The notes: generated by a model not told the origin, from the letters alone. Positions 11,327 through 22,728 are shown, counted from the first letter of the stretch. The stretch: DNA of 33,044 nucleotides from Cylindrodendrum hubeiense (GCA_014621425.1 JAANBB010000436.1:1-33044); one strand, 5' to 3'. Translations and numbers: made by a program.

Positions 11327-12573
11327 CTATAACAAAGCGTTTATGAGGACAGCTCCCATGATTGAGGTGATTATGGAGGTCCAAGAGGGCATGAAAACGG
11401 AGCTGGCAGATACCTCTGCATCCGCGAGACTGCTGTTGACGAAGTTCAACCCGCAAATTGTGTTGACCTGCCGAGCTGCGGCCTCGTACGTGTTGGAGAT
11501 GGGCTGGGATCGGTCGGCCGAGGCAGTGTGAAAGATGGCCATAGTCTCCTGGTTACACCAACTGCAAGCGGGGACGGTGCTGCCAGGAAGGGTGAGGTTG
11601 TATGGGAGGTAGTAAAAGTAGGCGTTGGAGGCAGTAGTGAGGTTGGTGATAGCATTTGCGTAACAATACATATCATCATCGGGGTCCTGTAGGCAAGTGG
11701 CCTGGTACATCATCTCGTATGCTTGGAGGCCGAAAAGAAATTGCTTGACGGCGCTATCACCGCTGTTGTATTCCTTCTTGCAGTTCGCGTCTGTTGTCAG
11801 GTTCGCGGCGGCGGCGTCAAAGAACTCGGTGCAATAGGTGACGTTGGCGGCACAGGTAGCATCCAGGACTCGGACGATGCTGAGTAGCTGTTTCTGGGCG
11901 TTGAAAAAGCCTTGCGATGTCTGGTCGTGGATTAGCATTTGCGACGCGATATAAAAGATAGATGAAAGCTTACCTGAAGCATCATGGAGAGGGGATAGCA
12001 AGCCTCGTACGAAGGGTCGGCGAGGACGCCATCTAGGAAGGTCGGGCAGTTGCTGTCGGAATCAGTGTCGTCCAGTTCGGACTCAAGATCGCCATCAAAG
12101 GCCTCGGGGAGGGGCGAGGACGTGACATCGGCTGTAGAGGTGGCCTCGGAGTCGGTGATGGAGATGGTGAGAGTGGTGACGGTCGCCGTGGCCTTGTCTT
12201 TTGATCCAGTTTCGGATGTAGCTTTAGCAGAGGTTGAGGTCTTGGTTGAGGTCTTGGTTGAGGTCTTGGTTGAGGTCTTGGTCGAAGCCTTGGTCGAAGT
12301 CTTGGTAGATTCGACATCTTCGTCGTCGCTGGCTGCCGAGTCCGCACGCTGCCACAATGTGTCTCGGGAGGAAGCGTGGGATTGGTCCACCTCTCGAGGA
12401 ATCGAAGCTTCCGAACCAGCAACGTCTGCTACACGGCGGATGCGAAAGCGGGGATGGCGTGTCTCGGTTCGGGCCAGAGCTCCTGAGGCAAGACAAGCCA
12501 CAACTAGCAACAGGCCCAAGGCCGATCGAAGGCTCGGGCGTGTGATGCGAGATGAAGGAGCCGAGGCGGCCAT
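11327..12573 (-). CDS. Secreted, GPI-anchored cell-surface protein (DUF7729-type)
   Basis: The molecular function of this fungal family is not known; the features place it on the plasma membrane or wall. Two exons, 12573-11974 and 11920-11327, give 397 aa. Residues 1-34 form a signal peptide with a Leu/Val/Ala core ending Ala-Leu-Ala. Residues about 90-175 are Ser/Thr-rich and include a TSTK repeat encoded by a 12-nt tandem array, a likely O-mannosylated stalk. The C-terminal globular part (about 175-365) has many cysteines, including a CSWC motif and the phrase TYCTEFFDAA, and several NLT/NVT/NSS glycosylation sites; this pattern matches DUF7729 proteins as I remember them. The last ~20 residues are hydrophobic and follow small residues, as expected for GPI attachment. 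The start ATG has a good context (ACCATGGCC). The family name comes from memory, so it is less certain than the topology. Confidence 0.85.
11921..11973 (-). other. Intron of the GPI-protein gene (53 nt)
   Basis: The donor is GTAAGC after a CAG codon, the branch site is GCTAATC and the acceptor is ACCAG. It is phase 0 and its size is typical. Without it the first exon would end 14 codons later at an in-frame stop. Confidence 0.92.
12235..12306 (-). repeat. Six copies of a 12-nt coding tandem repeat (Thr-Ser-Thr-Lys)
   Basis: The plus strand shows four identical TGAGGTCTTGGT units followed by two variants (CGAAGCCTTGGT, CGAAGTCTTGGT). The repeat length is a multiple of three, so copy-number changes keep the frame and only lengthen or shorten the Ser/Thr stalk of the GPI-anchored protein. 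Confidence 0.9.
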
Positions 12574-13960
12574 GGTAACGAGTGACGAGGCGAAAAGTCG
12601 CCCAACTGTGTTGAAATGAAGATGAGAGAAAACAGCTGCCTGTCTCGGGGACGCTCAGGAACAGCTTTGCTCGGTCGTGGCAGTGACAGCTGGCTAGGAT
12701 GGGCGAGATTGCTGCGTGTTTCACCACAATGGACCCAGTCGACTCGAGAGGGAGCGTGGTTGGCTCGACAAGCAATGGTGCAGCACAGACAAGCGGGCGA
12801 ACCAAAAAAGTAAGCCGACAGGTCAAGACAATGGTTGACGGTGTTTTATGTAGAGAGGCAAAGTCGGAGGAGGTCGTCAAAGCCGTGGTAGCATAGCGTG
12901 CCTTCTGAGCAAAGAGGACAAACCGGGGGAGACACGGCAGGTGGATGAGAGCCAACCGCGTGCGTGACGGGTCAGAAGAGCAATTTCGAGGTTGACCACA
13001 ATGGCGGTATTTGGCGACCAAGAGGTGGGATTGGCGCAGACCGAGGAGGACGAGAGCAGCTGAGATGCGGGAGTTCAGAGTCGAGTCGGATGGTTGGCAG
13101 CGAAGCTTTGACGCAGGTCGGGCTGGTAGGCTTGGTCGAGGCCGCAGCAAGAGAGTGGAGGGAGAGACAGCACCAAACGAGTGAAGCAGATGTCTCGGCA
13201 GAGGGCGTGATGTATTGAGCACGTCGCGACTGTGCTTAACGAGGGATCGTCAAGGTGAGTGAAGTCGAGAACGGGCGGGCCCAGGAGGTAGTGATCGTCG
13301 GCGGCTCTGGGCAACGGTGCGCGAGGGAGAAAGGAGCCAAGATGAGCGACAGGCGGGCGGGTCAGTGGAGGAAATAACATGGACTGAGTCCCCAAGTCCA
13401 GGAACGAAAACTAGGCCAAGCACTAGACGAACTAGGCTGATGGCCTTCGTGCCTGGCCGCCCGAGCCAGACGACGCACTGGTCATGGATAGGCCGGGGAT
13501 TGAGGTAGGGGATGGCGGCGACCGGGGGGTCGGATTGTGGGTGGGTGGGTGGACCGCGCAATCAAGGACCGCATCAAGCGGGAGCAAAATGGCTGAAGAG
13601 CCGGCACCTCGAAGAGGAAGCCCTAGCCAGCCCTTAGCCAACCCCAGTCCAAATCGACGGCAGGCGCAGGCTATGCATACTCTGCGAGCCGGGGACGGGG
13701 CGGCGCAGGCCTAGATGGGCGTCGTCCAGGGCGGCATTGGTTGGAGCATGGCTGTGCGAAGGAGTCAGAGAGGGGGGGTTCCCCAGCCAAAGAACAAGGG
13801 TTTCCCTTTCGAGAGCAGGGGAGGCCTGCGAGTTCGCTGGCGGCCACCTCCCCACCCTCCCGGAATGCAGCTGTCTGGGTACCGAGTTGCAACTGGATGG
13901 ACGCAGGATGGGCGGGCGGAAGACGCGCTGAAGAGGATGGCGGTGATGGTTTGACGCTGA

Positions 13961-14002
13961 GGCGGTGGTTTGGCGGTGGTTTGGCGGTGATTTGGCGGTG
14001 GT
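13961..14002 (+). repeat. 11-nt GGCGGTGGTTT tandem repeat, about 3.8 copies
   Basis: Three full units, one with a G-to-A change, and a partial fourth. It lies in intergenic DNA and shows no coding frame. Confidence 0.85.
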
Positions 14003-14209
14003 GCACGGCGGTAGTGACAGCAGCGGTGGAAGTTGGTGGGTGGGGTACTGGCGGCTGGTTCCTGGCTACTGACAACCACTAGCAGGAGCCTACAGCGGTA
14101 GCACCTATCAACTAGTACTATAAACGTGGGCGTGGCGTGTGGGCGTTGTGGGCGTTGTGGCCCTCTGGGGGCTCTGGGGGCTCGCCCTGGTGGTGGGTTG
14201 CAGGACACA

Positions 14210-14260
14210 AGGTACCGTACCTAGGTGGGTAGGTGGGTAGGTGAGTAGGTGGAGGTACAG
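14210..14260 (+). repeat. TACCTAGGT-type AGGT array
   Basis: GGTACCGTACCTAGG is followed by several GTGGGTAG units. It belongs to the same simple-sequence family as the arrays near 4.9 and 6.2-6.5 kb. Confidence 0.75.
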
Positions 14261-14866
14261 TAGCGCAGCGGTTTATTGACTGGGCCATCGGGGGCGCGTC
14301 CCAGTCGGGTCGTCTTCTTTTGGACTCCCCGTTGCTGGATTTGCTGCATTCAGTGGACTGCCGCGAGCGGAACGCGCTACGTTGAGATGTGGCACAAGTT
14401 GCTGACCCAAATGCGACCTTGCAAATCACCCACCAGCGACGAAAGAGGCAATTAAGCTTTGATCTGCGCCCTCGTCCATTCCTTGAACCATGGTTCGCTC
14501 GGGTTCCGCGTGATGAATGCATGCGCGCAATTACTAGTCGCTGGCAGCCAGCCAACCGGACAATCGAGACTGGAGCCTGCCATCGGATTGGATGAGCCGC
14601 GATATGAGAAGTAAGACGGCCATCTCTCGCCTGTCTCGACTCTCTCGAATGAATGGACGGGTAACGCCTCCGTAAAGGCACGAGATCATTCTAGGCTGTC
14701 CAATTCAACGACAAGACATGTGGGCAAAAGTAAAATGGGGGGGAAGACAAGAAGAAAAAAAGGGAAGACGCCATCCATGCCATTTTCGTGCTTCATGGCG
14801 CTAACACTAAAAACCAGCCTGCCCGATCCAAGTCAGCAGCGCTAGAAACTGCAAGATCGATTCATG

Positions 14867-14886
14867 TCCAGAGTCTGGACTCTGGA
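14867..14886. repeat. Perfect 9-nt inverted repeat with 2-nt spacer
   Basis: The arms TCCAGAGTC and GACTCTGGA flank TG. The symmetry suggests a possible dimeric-factor site or small hairpin, but no known factor is assigned. It stands alone in intergenic DNA. Confidence 0.6.
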
Positions 14887-15408
14887 CTCCCGGAAAGTGT
14901 TGGCAGCCCATGACAGAGGCCGGGTCTGTTCAGTAAAATAGGGCTTATTGTTTTCCTTGGCACGAGGCCAACGCATGCATGCACTTCTGTATAAGCACAG
15001 CAAGCAAGCAGGCAAGCACAGCGATGACAGGTAATCACGCATCACCACCGTTCAATATTGGTTCCCAACTCGGACTAGTTGTCGTGAATCGAGACTCACC
15101 TCCGGGACTGTTGAGAGCACAAGCGGCAGAGGCAGGTGATGTTAAAATCAATAGTGTTTATCTTTGACGCCGCGTCTAACAAGTCATGCTCTCTCTGCTA
15201 TTATCCTGTTGTTCTTCTGGTGGACGTCCTCTCCACCAACGTCTGCCTCATCTCATTTCGGGCTGCGCGAAATAGCTGTAATGCGGACCATGTTAGTACT
15301 ACGTACAAGTAGCAACAATGCATAAACAAATCTGGAACGGACAACAGGAGCGCACCCAGAAACGTAAGGTAGGATTCAGATGCTGCACCGAGAAGCAGTG
15401 GAATTAAA

Positions 15409-15428
15409 TCTCTCTCTCTCTCTCTCTC
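15409..15428 (+). repeat. (TC)n microsatellite
   Basis: About ten TC dinucleotides in intergenic DNA, followed by GCGTGCGC. Confidence 0.9.
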
Positions 15429-15870
15429 GCGTGCGCCCAGCCAGAGTCGCACTGCATAAATGCAACGGCTAGCAGGGGGAAAAGCCACCTGCAGGGACCA
15501 ACTTGGTCATCCCGTGCATACTGCATACTGTAGGGCGGCCATGCCGTTCCCGACGCCCCCCGACGCCCCGACTTGTTTTGTTCCCATGCCGCAGGACAGA
15601 ACGGTCCCAAAAACACCGGGCGACGGCATTTCAGAGGGATCAGGAAGTGTCAGGCCACACAACTCATGCAATGGTGCTCCGGGGCTTCAAACACAAACGC
15701 ACGCGAGCACATGGTACAGTACGTACGCACCGGATGATAGGGGAAGCCGGGGAGACCCCCCGGCGCACTCTTCCTGGGCCGCCGACTGTGGCCGTCAAAT
15801 CTCGCTTGCTCGGAGCAAAAACAGCCCCATGCCACCATGCCACCTCTGCCACTGGCCATTGGCTTCCACG

Positions 15871-15919
15871 CTAGATTCCCTACTACATTCCTTACCACGT
15901 AGTACTAGATTCCCTACTA
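15871..15919 (+). repeat. 15-nt direct repeat, 34 nt apart
   Basis: CTAGATTCCCTACTA occurs at 15871-15885 and again, without mismatch, at 15905-15919. The segment between them carries CCACGTAGTAC. It may be a local duplication. Confidence 0.75.
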
Positions 15920-16286
15920 ACACTCCATGCCCAGCAACCCAATTGCCCATGACCCACGGCGCGCCCGCTCCGTAATCCCTGCGCCCGGCCTCTGGTTCCC
16001 TGTCGGCGGCCCATCTCCCCCAGCATCTGGCAGGATCGTTTCCTCGCGGTAGGTAGGTGTTCGCTTGTCTGTTTGCCAGCCAAGTCTTGGGATGTTTCGC
16101 TGTGAAGCCATCCTGGTCGGGCACTGCGTACCATCTGCGTTACGTCGTCGGTGGTCTCTCGCCCCATCCCGCCCAGATCAGTCCGTCTGGCAAAACCCAC
16201 TCTCGTCGATCCCGCCTCACCGTTCGTCTCCAGCTTCAGGTAGCTCGGCCGCGTGGACAAAAGCCTCCCATCTCCAGTCCGTCTCC

Positions 16287-16326
16287 CATCTGCCCATCTG
16301 CTCATCTGCCCCTCTGCCCCTCTGCG
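16287..16326 (+). repeat. Five copies of an 8-nt CATCTGCC-type repeat
   Basis: The units CATCTGCC, CATCTGCT, CATCTGCC, CCTCTGCC and CCTCTGCG run consecutively in intergenic DNA. Confidence 0.85.
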
Positions 16327-17233
16327 TGGCTCTGACGGGCCAGCGCTATCAACTCCCGCCGTTGCCCTTCCGGTGAGCACCCGTCACCACTAGTATTCGA
16401 TAATACCAAGCCTCGAGCATGTCGCCATTCGAACCGCTATTCAAACCGTCACATGAACCGTCTCCTCCGCTCGCTCCACTTTCTTACACACCAACAACAA
16501 TCCCAACACCCGCCTCATCCGCGTAACCCATAATTAAGTCAGCTTGTACCTGGGCTTAGCCTTCACCGCGTCCATCCACTCCATCTACGGGTCCGTCACC
16601 GGCACGCCAAACCCACGCGCCTCCCTGGAGACGACTAACCCACCTCCAACTCGGCCAATCGCCAGTGATGCTCCCCTGCCAAGACTCCAATTCTCTCTGA
16701 CAAGGCGGGCAACGCCATTCTCCATCATCATCATCATCACCACTATCAAGTTCTTTTTTCCTTTTTCTGTCTTTGCGCGTGCTCCACGTGCAACTGTCAA
16801 CACCGGGCTTGCATTAACCTCCCCACCTGAGCACACTGGTGAGAGGCGTGCCACCGTCATCTCTAGATCCAAGACATTCCCCTCCGAAACAGGGATGGAT
16901 ATGTTCTATATTCAGCGCGCCTCCACTGTCAACTAAGCCCTTTCGGCATCTCCCGCGAACCACACGTCTTCTTTCCTTCACCCTGCCCCCCCATTGCCTT
17001 GTTCAAATTTCACTCTCTATTGTGGCGCCTGCTTTTGTCTTACCTACCGACGTAGTGTCTGCTATAGTATCAACCTCATCTACCCATTCACCAGTCGCCA
17101 GCTGTTTCTGCCTTCCGCCTTTTCCGAGATCTCGTATTCCAGACTATCATGCCTTCTTGGCATTACATTTGAGATCTGCCTACACATGACTGTCACATGA
17201 CTGTCTACGTTCCGCCGAGAGTCGATAGTCAGG

Positions 17234-17320
17234 GTGAGTACTCCGTACAACCACCGACATGGGAATATCTGGCCCAGCTTCTATCCCAATGATGCTCTTA
17301 CTGAACCTTTCATGTCTTAG
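17234..17320 (+). other. Candidate intron of an unannotated plus-strand transcript
   Basis: The donor GTGAGT, a branch-like TACTGAAC and the acceptor GTCTTAG delimit 87 nt. The upstream plus strand is pyrimidine-rich like a fungal 5' leader. Downstream, an ATG near 17352 opens a 43-codon frame ending at the TAG just before 17484. That frame has no recognisable family. This could be a short-ORF mRNA or a non-coding RNA convergent with the transporter, or a chance match. Confidence 0.3.
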
Positions 17321-17788
17321 ACATCCTCTCATATCCACGTGTCCCTTGCCATGTGGTTATTCAACGTCCCAGCTCCTCCTCTCCTTGTCTCTCTGAACAG
17401 TGTGCATCCCCCTCTTTCAACCTGTCTCACTCACCCTGATTCGCCGTGTGCTGCGCAAGTCAGCAGTTCATGCTATGCATAGATGGATACGGTGCATTTT
17501 GCAAATATTCGTTCAATTTCGAGCGGCTTCGATGTATAATGAAGTAATGTACAAAGAAAACATTACATGAGTGTAGAGATTGGCAGCCTCGCGTCATCGC
17601 CGCGACGATCGTACTATGCCTCATCTATAAAAAGTCTCCCTCCGTCAACGCCATCCAATGCTTTCGCATTTCCAAACTTTTGCCCTGTCTGGAGAACCAT
17701 GCAATAATAAATCACAAGCTGTAACCGCCCAAGAGGATGTCCTCGATAGCTTGTCTCATGCCCAACTGGCAGACTGCTCCGAGACATC

Positions 17789-20700
17789 TCAATGTTTCTC
17801 AAGGGTCTGCAGGTTGACAAGCTCTGCGTATCGTCCATTCTTCTTCATGAGCTCTGAATGGGTTCCCTGTTCCACAATACGACCCTGGTCAAATACATAA
17901 ATTACATCCGCCTTCTGAATCGTGCTGAGGCGATGGGCCACGGCAATGGTCGTCCGGCCCTTGGCAGCCTTGTCCAGCGCCGCCTGCACCACGTGTTCCG
18001 ACTCCGAGTCCAGTGCGGACGTCGCCTCGTCAAGCAGCAGAATCTTGGGGTCTCGGATCAGCGCACGGGCAATAGCAATGCGCTGCTTCTGACCACCCGA
18101 CAACAGAGCACCCTTGCTACCAACGACAGTGTTGAAGCCATCTGGCAGGGATACGATGAAGTCATAGATGTTAGCCTCGCGGCAAGCGAACTCGATGGCC
18201 GAGTCCGGGACGTTCTCGTCTGACGTTCCCAGAATAATGTTCTCCCTGATGCTTCCCTGATACAACGTCGGCTCCTGGCTTACGAGCGCAATGTGCGATC
18301 GGTAGTCGTTGACGTTCAGCCCGCTGATCTCATGGCCATCAATGTAAACTCCGCCAGATAGGGGATCATAGAAGCGCTCCAGAAGAGCAATCGTCGTGCT
18401 CTTGCCACATCCAGATGCTCCCACCAGAGCCACATATTGTCCAGGTCGGACCGTGAGGTTGAGGCCGCGAAGCACAGGCTGCTCCGGCCGGGTGGGGTAG
18501 CGGAAGTGAACGTCCCGGAACTCGAGCGTACCCTCAACTTCTTTCAGGGGCGTGCCATCATTCGACCAAGTGTCTACAACGGGTTGTCTGTCAAACAGCT
18601 TCTTCAACTCGCCTGCAGCCTGGTATGCCTTACCCATGTCAGGGGCGAAAGAGAAGATGGTACCCGCAGACTGGGCGCCAAAGATGATAGCCATGAAGCA
18701 GAGGAAGAATTGGAACATGCCATACTCGTACTTTGCAATCAGGGTACCACCATACCAGAAACCGAGTGCAAAGCAGAGGAAGATGAGTGACTGCGACGCG
18801 GCGTACAGCAATGACGACCTCATGACGGAGATCAGACTGCGGCGCTGCTGCTCGGCAAGGGATTGCTTATATTGGCCCAAGATGTCGTGTTCACGAGTCA
18901 GGGAGGCGACGGTTCGAATGGCTGAGATGGCTTCCGAAGCAAAGGTGGCTGATGAATCGTAAGCAGCCTTTGACCGCCGCTGGAAGTGTGCCAGCATCCA
19001 GAAACGGAAAAAGCCAGTTCCCAGAAGGACCGGGATGGTGGAAATGCAGACAAGGGAGAGTTTCCATCCAACGGCCAGCGCCAAGGCGCATGCAGAGATG
19101 AGAGTTGTCAAAACCATCAATACCGTTCCCAGAGTCACACCGCTGAGGCCAGCAACGTGGGTTGTCTCGGTTGAGAGGAACGAGGTCAGAGCACCAGCGG
19201 TGTTCTCATCTTTATCAAAGAACGCCACATCCTGTCGAAGCATGGTTCGGAAGGCGCGGTCTCGGACTCGGTGAATAAGTCGTTCAGAGCACTTGGCGAA
19301 CAAGACACCTTGGGTCACAAATGCCAGGAACTGAACGAATGCCAGCATCACATACATAGCACTCCAAAAGTCCGAATCCTTCTTCATTTGGTGCCGATTT
19401 TCAGGGGTGACGGGTACAGACAAGATGACGATCTCCTTGGCAAAAAATACTGTAAGGGGTCAGTCAAAGGTGGTGCATTGGATTCTTAGAGAAGTTGACT
19501 TACCAGCTTGTGTGGGGTTTCCACCACCGCAAATGGCAGAGAAGACCAGACCAATTATCATAAATTTCCATTCGGGAGAATTGAAAGAAGCAATCAGCTT
19601 CACCAATGTCCACAAGCTGTACTTATGCTCCTCCTCGGGCTTGCGACCATGGAGGGCAATACTGGACACGGACTTGGATGTCGTGGTACGGTTAAGCTTA
19701 GCAGCAATGTCATCATCGGGATCAGCAACAACGCCGTCCTTGGTTGACATTTTTCGAATAAGGGTTTCCTCGGCATCGATTTCGGCTTGTTCCTCAGCAG
19801 TCAGTTCCTCGGCAGCAGCGATATTCTGCGCGGACACAAGGTTGAAGTAGGCGCCCCTCTTCTCAAGGAGTTCGTTGTGAGTTCCTTGTTCGACAATGCG
19901 ACCCTCGGTCATGACAACGATATTGTGCGCATCTCTGATGGTCGACAATCGGTGGGCAATGGTAATGGTGGTACGGCCCTCGGAAGCAACCTCCAGAGCA
20001 GCTTGCACCACGCCTTCAGACTTGGTGTCGAGCGCTGAGGTGGCCTCGTCCAGGAGAAGAACTACAGACACGGTTAGCTGGTGTATCCCAGTGTTGAGGA
20101 GGAGGGACTTACTCTTGGGGTCCGAAACAACTGCTCTCGCAATCGCAATGCGCTGCTTCTGGCCACCGGACAGGAGAAATCCTCGCTCACCAACATTGGT
20201 TTCATAACCTTCTGGGAGAGCGGACACGAAATCGTGGGCATTGGCCTTTTTAGCTGCTTCGATGACAAGTTCCCGTTGCTTTTCCTCGCTCTCGTTCTCA
20301 TGAGCAGTGCCGATAAGTCCGTGTCGGATGTTGTGGTAGATGGTAGTGCCGAACAGGGTGGGTTCCTGGCTCACCAGAGCCATTTGCTGGCGCATCCACC
20401 GCAAGTTGAGCTTACTGATATCGTGTCCGTCAAGATAGACATTACCCTCGACGGGATCGTAGAATCGCTCGACCAAACCAACAATGGTACTCTTACCGGA
20501 CCCAGACGCTCCAACCAGGGCGGTGGTCTTACCTGCAGGGATTTCGAGGCTGACATCATTCATGACCACCACATCAGGCCGAGAAGGGTAAATATGTTTG
20601 ATGTTGGCCAATCGAATAGTGCCCTCAAGATGGTCAAGCTTCTCACCCTCATCATCGGTGGGGTTCAGGGGTGACACGCGGTCAATCGTGTTAAAGATCT

Positions 20701-21901
20701 TGGCGGCTGCGGCAACGGCATTGGTGAAGGCTTGCATGTTCGGCGCGACGTTTCCCAGATTGAAAGCACCGATCATGACAGACATGAGGATAGTCAGAAC
20801 CTTGGATAGGGGCACATCGCCATCAACCAAGAACTTACTGCCCTGCCAAAAAGCCAGGCCGTAGTTGAGATACAGAACCAGCATCATGCCAGCAATCATG
20901 CAGGACAGGGTACACTTGACGCGAAAGCCAAAGTATTCGGCCTTGCGGAGATGGTTATCATACTGTTTAGCTAGGCGGTCCTGGGTGCCAAAGGCGACGG
21001 CATTTCGGATCGAGCTGATGACTTCGTCGGCCAAACTACCACCAACAGCGTATGCCTCCAAGTTTTGCTTGTTGTATCTGAGGATAAAGGCGGAACCGCC
21101 ACCCATGTTGAGGAGAAGGGCGATGACGGTCGAGAAGAGGATCAGCGTCAGCTTCCAGTATTGAATGAAGCCGATAACAAAGGCCGAGACGAAGGTGGCG
21201 ATAGCGGCGAGGGTGAGGGAGACCTTCTCAGAGATACCATCCTGGATGAGATTGGTATCAGAGGTGATGCGGGTGGTAACCTCGCCGGCACCAAGCTTGT
21301 CGAAAAACCCAATGTTCTGGCGCATGCAGCTCTCGAGGTAGTGCTCGCGGATCTTGGCGCTGATGTGCTCGCCCGTATAGATGAAACCGACAGTGCAGAT
21401 GTAGGTAGTCACAAATTCGCCAATGGCCAGGTAAATGAAGTACAGGACGAAGTGGACCAGTTCGTCGGTAAATTCGTGGTACGTCTTGAGGCCAGTGAAG
21501 TAGTCCTGGAAAATGCCCTGCAGGTTACCAAAGATGACCGTCATGAGAGGGAGAGCAGCGCCGGCTCCAATGGCGCAAATGGAGGATATGAAGATGATGA
21601 TGATATCATTGCGGGATGCGTAGCGGTACAGTACAGCAACACCCTGCTTGACTTCGGGGCTGATGACCTGACGGCGCAGGATTTCGGCTTGATCGGCGGG
21701 GAGGTGGTCATATAAGGCGTCGGAGGATGTTCTCTTGGGCGGCGTTACAACCTTGGAGTCGGCCTTTTGCAGAGCCAGCTTCTCAGGGTCCGAGTTCGAT
21801 TCCTTGGCGGGACGAGGTACATCAACCTCGGTCGAATCGCCGCGGCTCGAGGGCAGCGACTGGCCGGCGCCAGAGCCCTTCTCTGACGATTCGGCAGCCA
21901 T
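17789..21901 (-). CDS. pmd1: Full-size ABC multidrug exporter, P-glycoprotein/Pmd1 type (ABCB)
   Basis: This is an ATP-driven efflux pump of the plasma membrane that typically exports hydrophobic drugs and toxins (relatives: S. pombe Pmd1, Aspergillus Mdr1/AtrD). Three exons, 21901-20113, 20061-19504 and 19449-17789, give 1335 aa, the usual length for the (TMD-NBD)x2 layout. The N-terminal ~95 residues are polar and charged. TMD1 begins near residue 98. NBD1 has Walker A GASGSGKST at about 460, LSGGQKQR at about 575, Walker B ILLLDEATSALD at about 600 and IAHRLST. NBD2 has GASGCGKST at about 1125, LSGGQKQR at about 1230, ILLLDEATSALD at about 1253 and VAHRLST. Both ATP sites look intact. The start has a good context (CACAATGGC). 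A 3.5-kb non-coding tract separates it from the divergent SARAF gene. Substrate cannot be predicted. Confidence 0.95.
19450..19503 (-). other. Second intron of the ABC transporter gene (54 nt)
   Basis: Donor GTAAGT, branch GACTGAC and acceptor CTTACAG. Removal joins the codon for Val across the junction (Thr-Gln-Ala, then Val-Phe-Phe-Ala-Lys) at the entry to TMD2. Read-through would stop 12 codons on. Confidence 0.95.
20062..20112 (-). other. First intron of the ABC transporter gene (51 nt, no stop, length divisible by three)
   Basis: Donor GTAAGT, perfect branch GCTAAC and acceptor CTGTAG. Splicing gives Asp-Pro-Lys-Ile-Leu-Leu-Leu-Asp-Glu, the canonical Walker B lead-in. Retention would keep the frame open and insert 17 residues just before Walker B of NBD1, so an automatic caller may miss this intron. 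Confidence 0.95.
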
Positions 21902-22250
21902 TGTGAAGGGGTTGAGGCCTGGCCGTGGGGTGTGAGGCCGTTAGTCCTTGAAGCACCACAGGATTCGCGGGATGGCTTGTGGAGAATGCGCTGGCGAGGT
22001 TGAGCGGGCGAACCCGACGGTTCAGGTGTGCGTGGTTAACAAGAGCGCAGCATCAAAGTGGGCAAGAACACGGCGGGAGAGGCGCTAACGACGGGAGACA
22101 CAGGCTCCAAGAGGAATGACGGCTTGGCGGCGGCGGTCTCTTGGAAGAAGAAGAAACAATGGAACACAGATGGAGAAAAGCGACGCGGAGAAGCAGCGTT
22201 AATACCTTGCCCATGGCTTACCAGGTAGAGTCGGCCGGAATAGAAAAAGG
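21902..22250 (-). promoter_or_regulatory. Probable 5' leader of the ABC transporter gene
   Basis: The minus strand is pyrimidine-rich (TTTCTTCTTCTTCC and similar) just upstream of the start codon. A GTAAGC at 22221-22216 and a CGTTAG ending at 22085 could bound a 137-nt leader intron; this is only a possibility. The transcription start is not resolvable. Confidence 0.35.
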
Positions 22251-22702
22251 GTCCCGACCACGCGCACCTTCCCTTGTTCCCTAGCGTTGCCCGTGCCGTC
22301 GCCATCTCCATGCCAGCTCCAGCGGACCGGGTTTCTGGGGCCACACCCCCCGAGGCGGTGCGAGGCCTGGGCCTGCACAGTGCACACGGTGAGGAACCAC
22401 GCCGTGGAGGTTCAGGCTGTGGCACTCCGTACAGTGGTCCGCAGTGGTGTGCAGTGTCGTGCAGCACTGACCGGGTGCTGCGATGCGTGCAGCCACAGGG
22501 CCTTCGGGGGCTGCTAGTCGCACCCGCCAAACCCGCCAAACCGCCCACAGGGGGCGTGCGGCGGGCAACTGGTTTCTAGGGGATTATTGGCGGTGCTAAA
22601 TTGGTGGACGGCGAGCAGGTAGCCCCTAAGGTACCCCAGGCCGCCCAGGCTGCCCAGACCGCCCCCCTGCGGAACTCCCTCGATTGCAGACAGCGTGCAA
22701 CG

Positions 22703-22728
22703 CTGGAGCTGGAGCTGGAGCTGGAGCT
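22703..22728 (+). repeat. CTGGAG hexamer repeat, about four copies
   Basis: Four consecutive CTGGAG units and a partial fifth in intergenic DNA. Translated, they would give Leu-Glu runs, but no supported gene covers them. Confidence 0.85.

Larger units (their letters stand above)
12574..17788. other. 5.2-kb tract without a recognisable protein-coding gene
   Basis: This lies between the GPI-protein start and the transporter stop. About 12574-13500 is purine-rich on the plus strand, in keeping with a leader/promoter for the minus-strand GPI gene. From about 16400 to 17500 the plus strand is pyrimidine-rich and holds a plausible spliced leader (see the intron candidate at 17234-17320). Open frames here are short, start at non-ATG codons or match nothing I recognise. 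Several microsatellites and one dyad are listed separately. Confidence 0.55.

Noticed and set aside
12224..13222. 332-codon minus-strand open frame upstream of and overlapping the GPI-protein gene
   Set aside because: It overlaps the first exon of the GPI protein in another frame, encodes the 12-nt repeat as Asp/Gln-rich nonsense and shows no domain. The GPI frame has a signal peptide and a proper intron.
21065..21715. 216-codon plus-strand open frame
   Set aside because: It is the antisense shadow of the transporter's first transmembrane domain.
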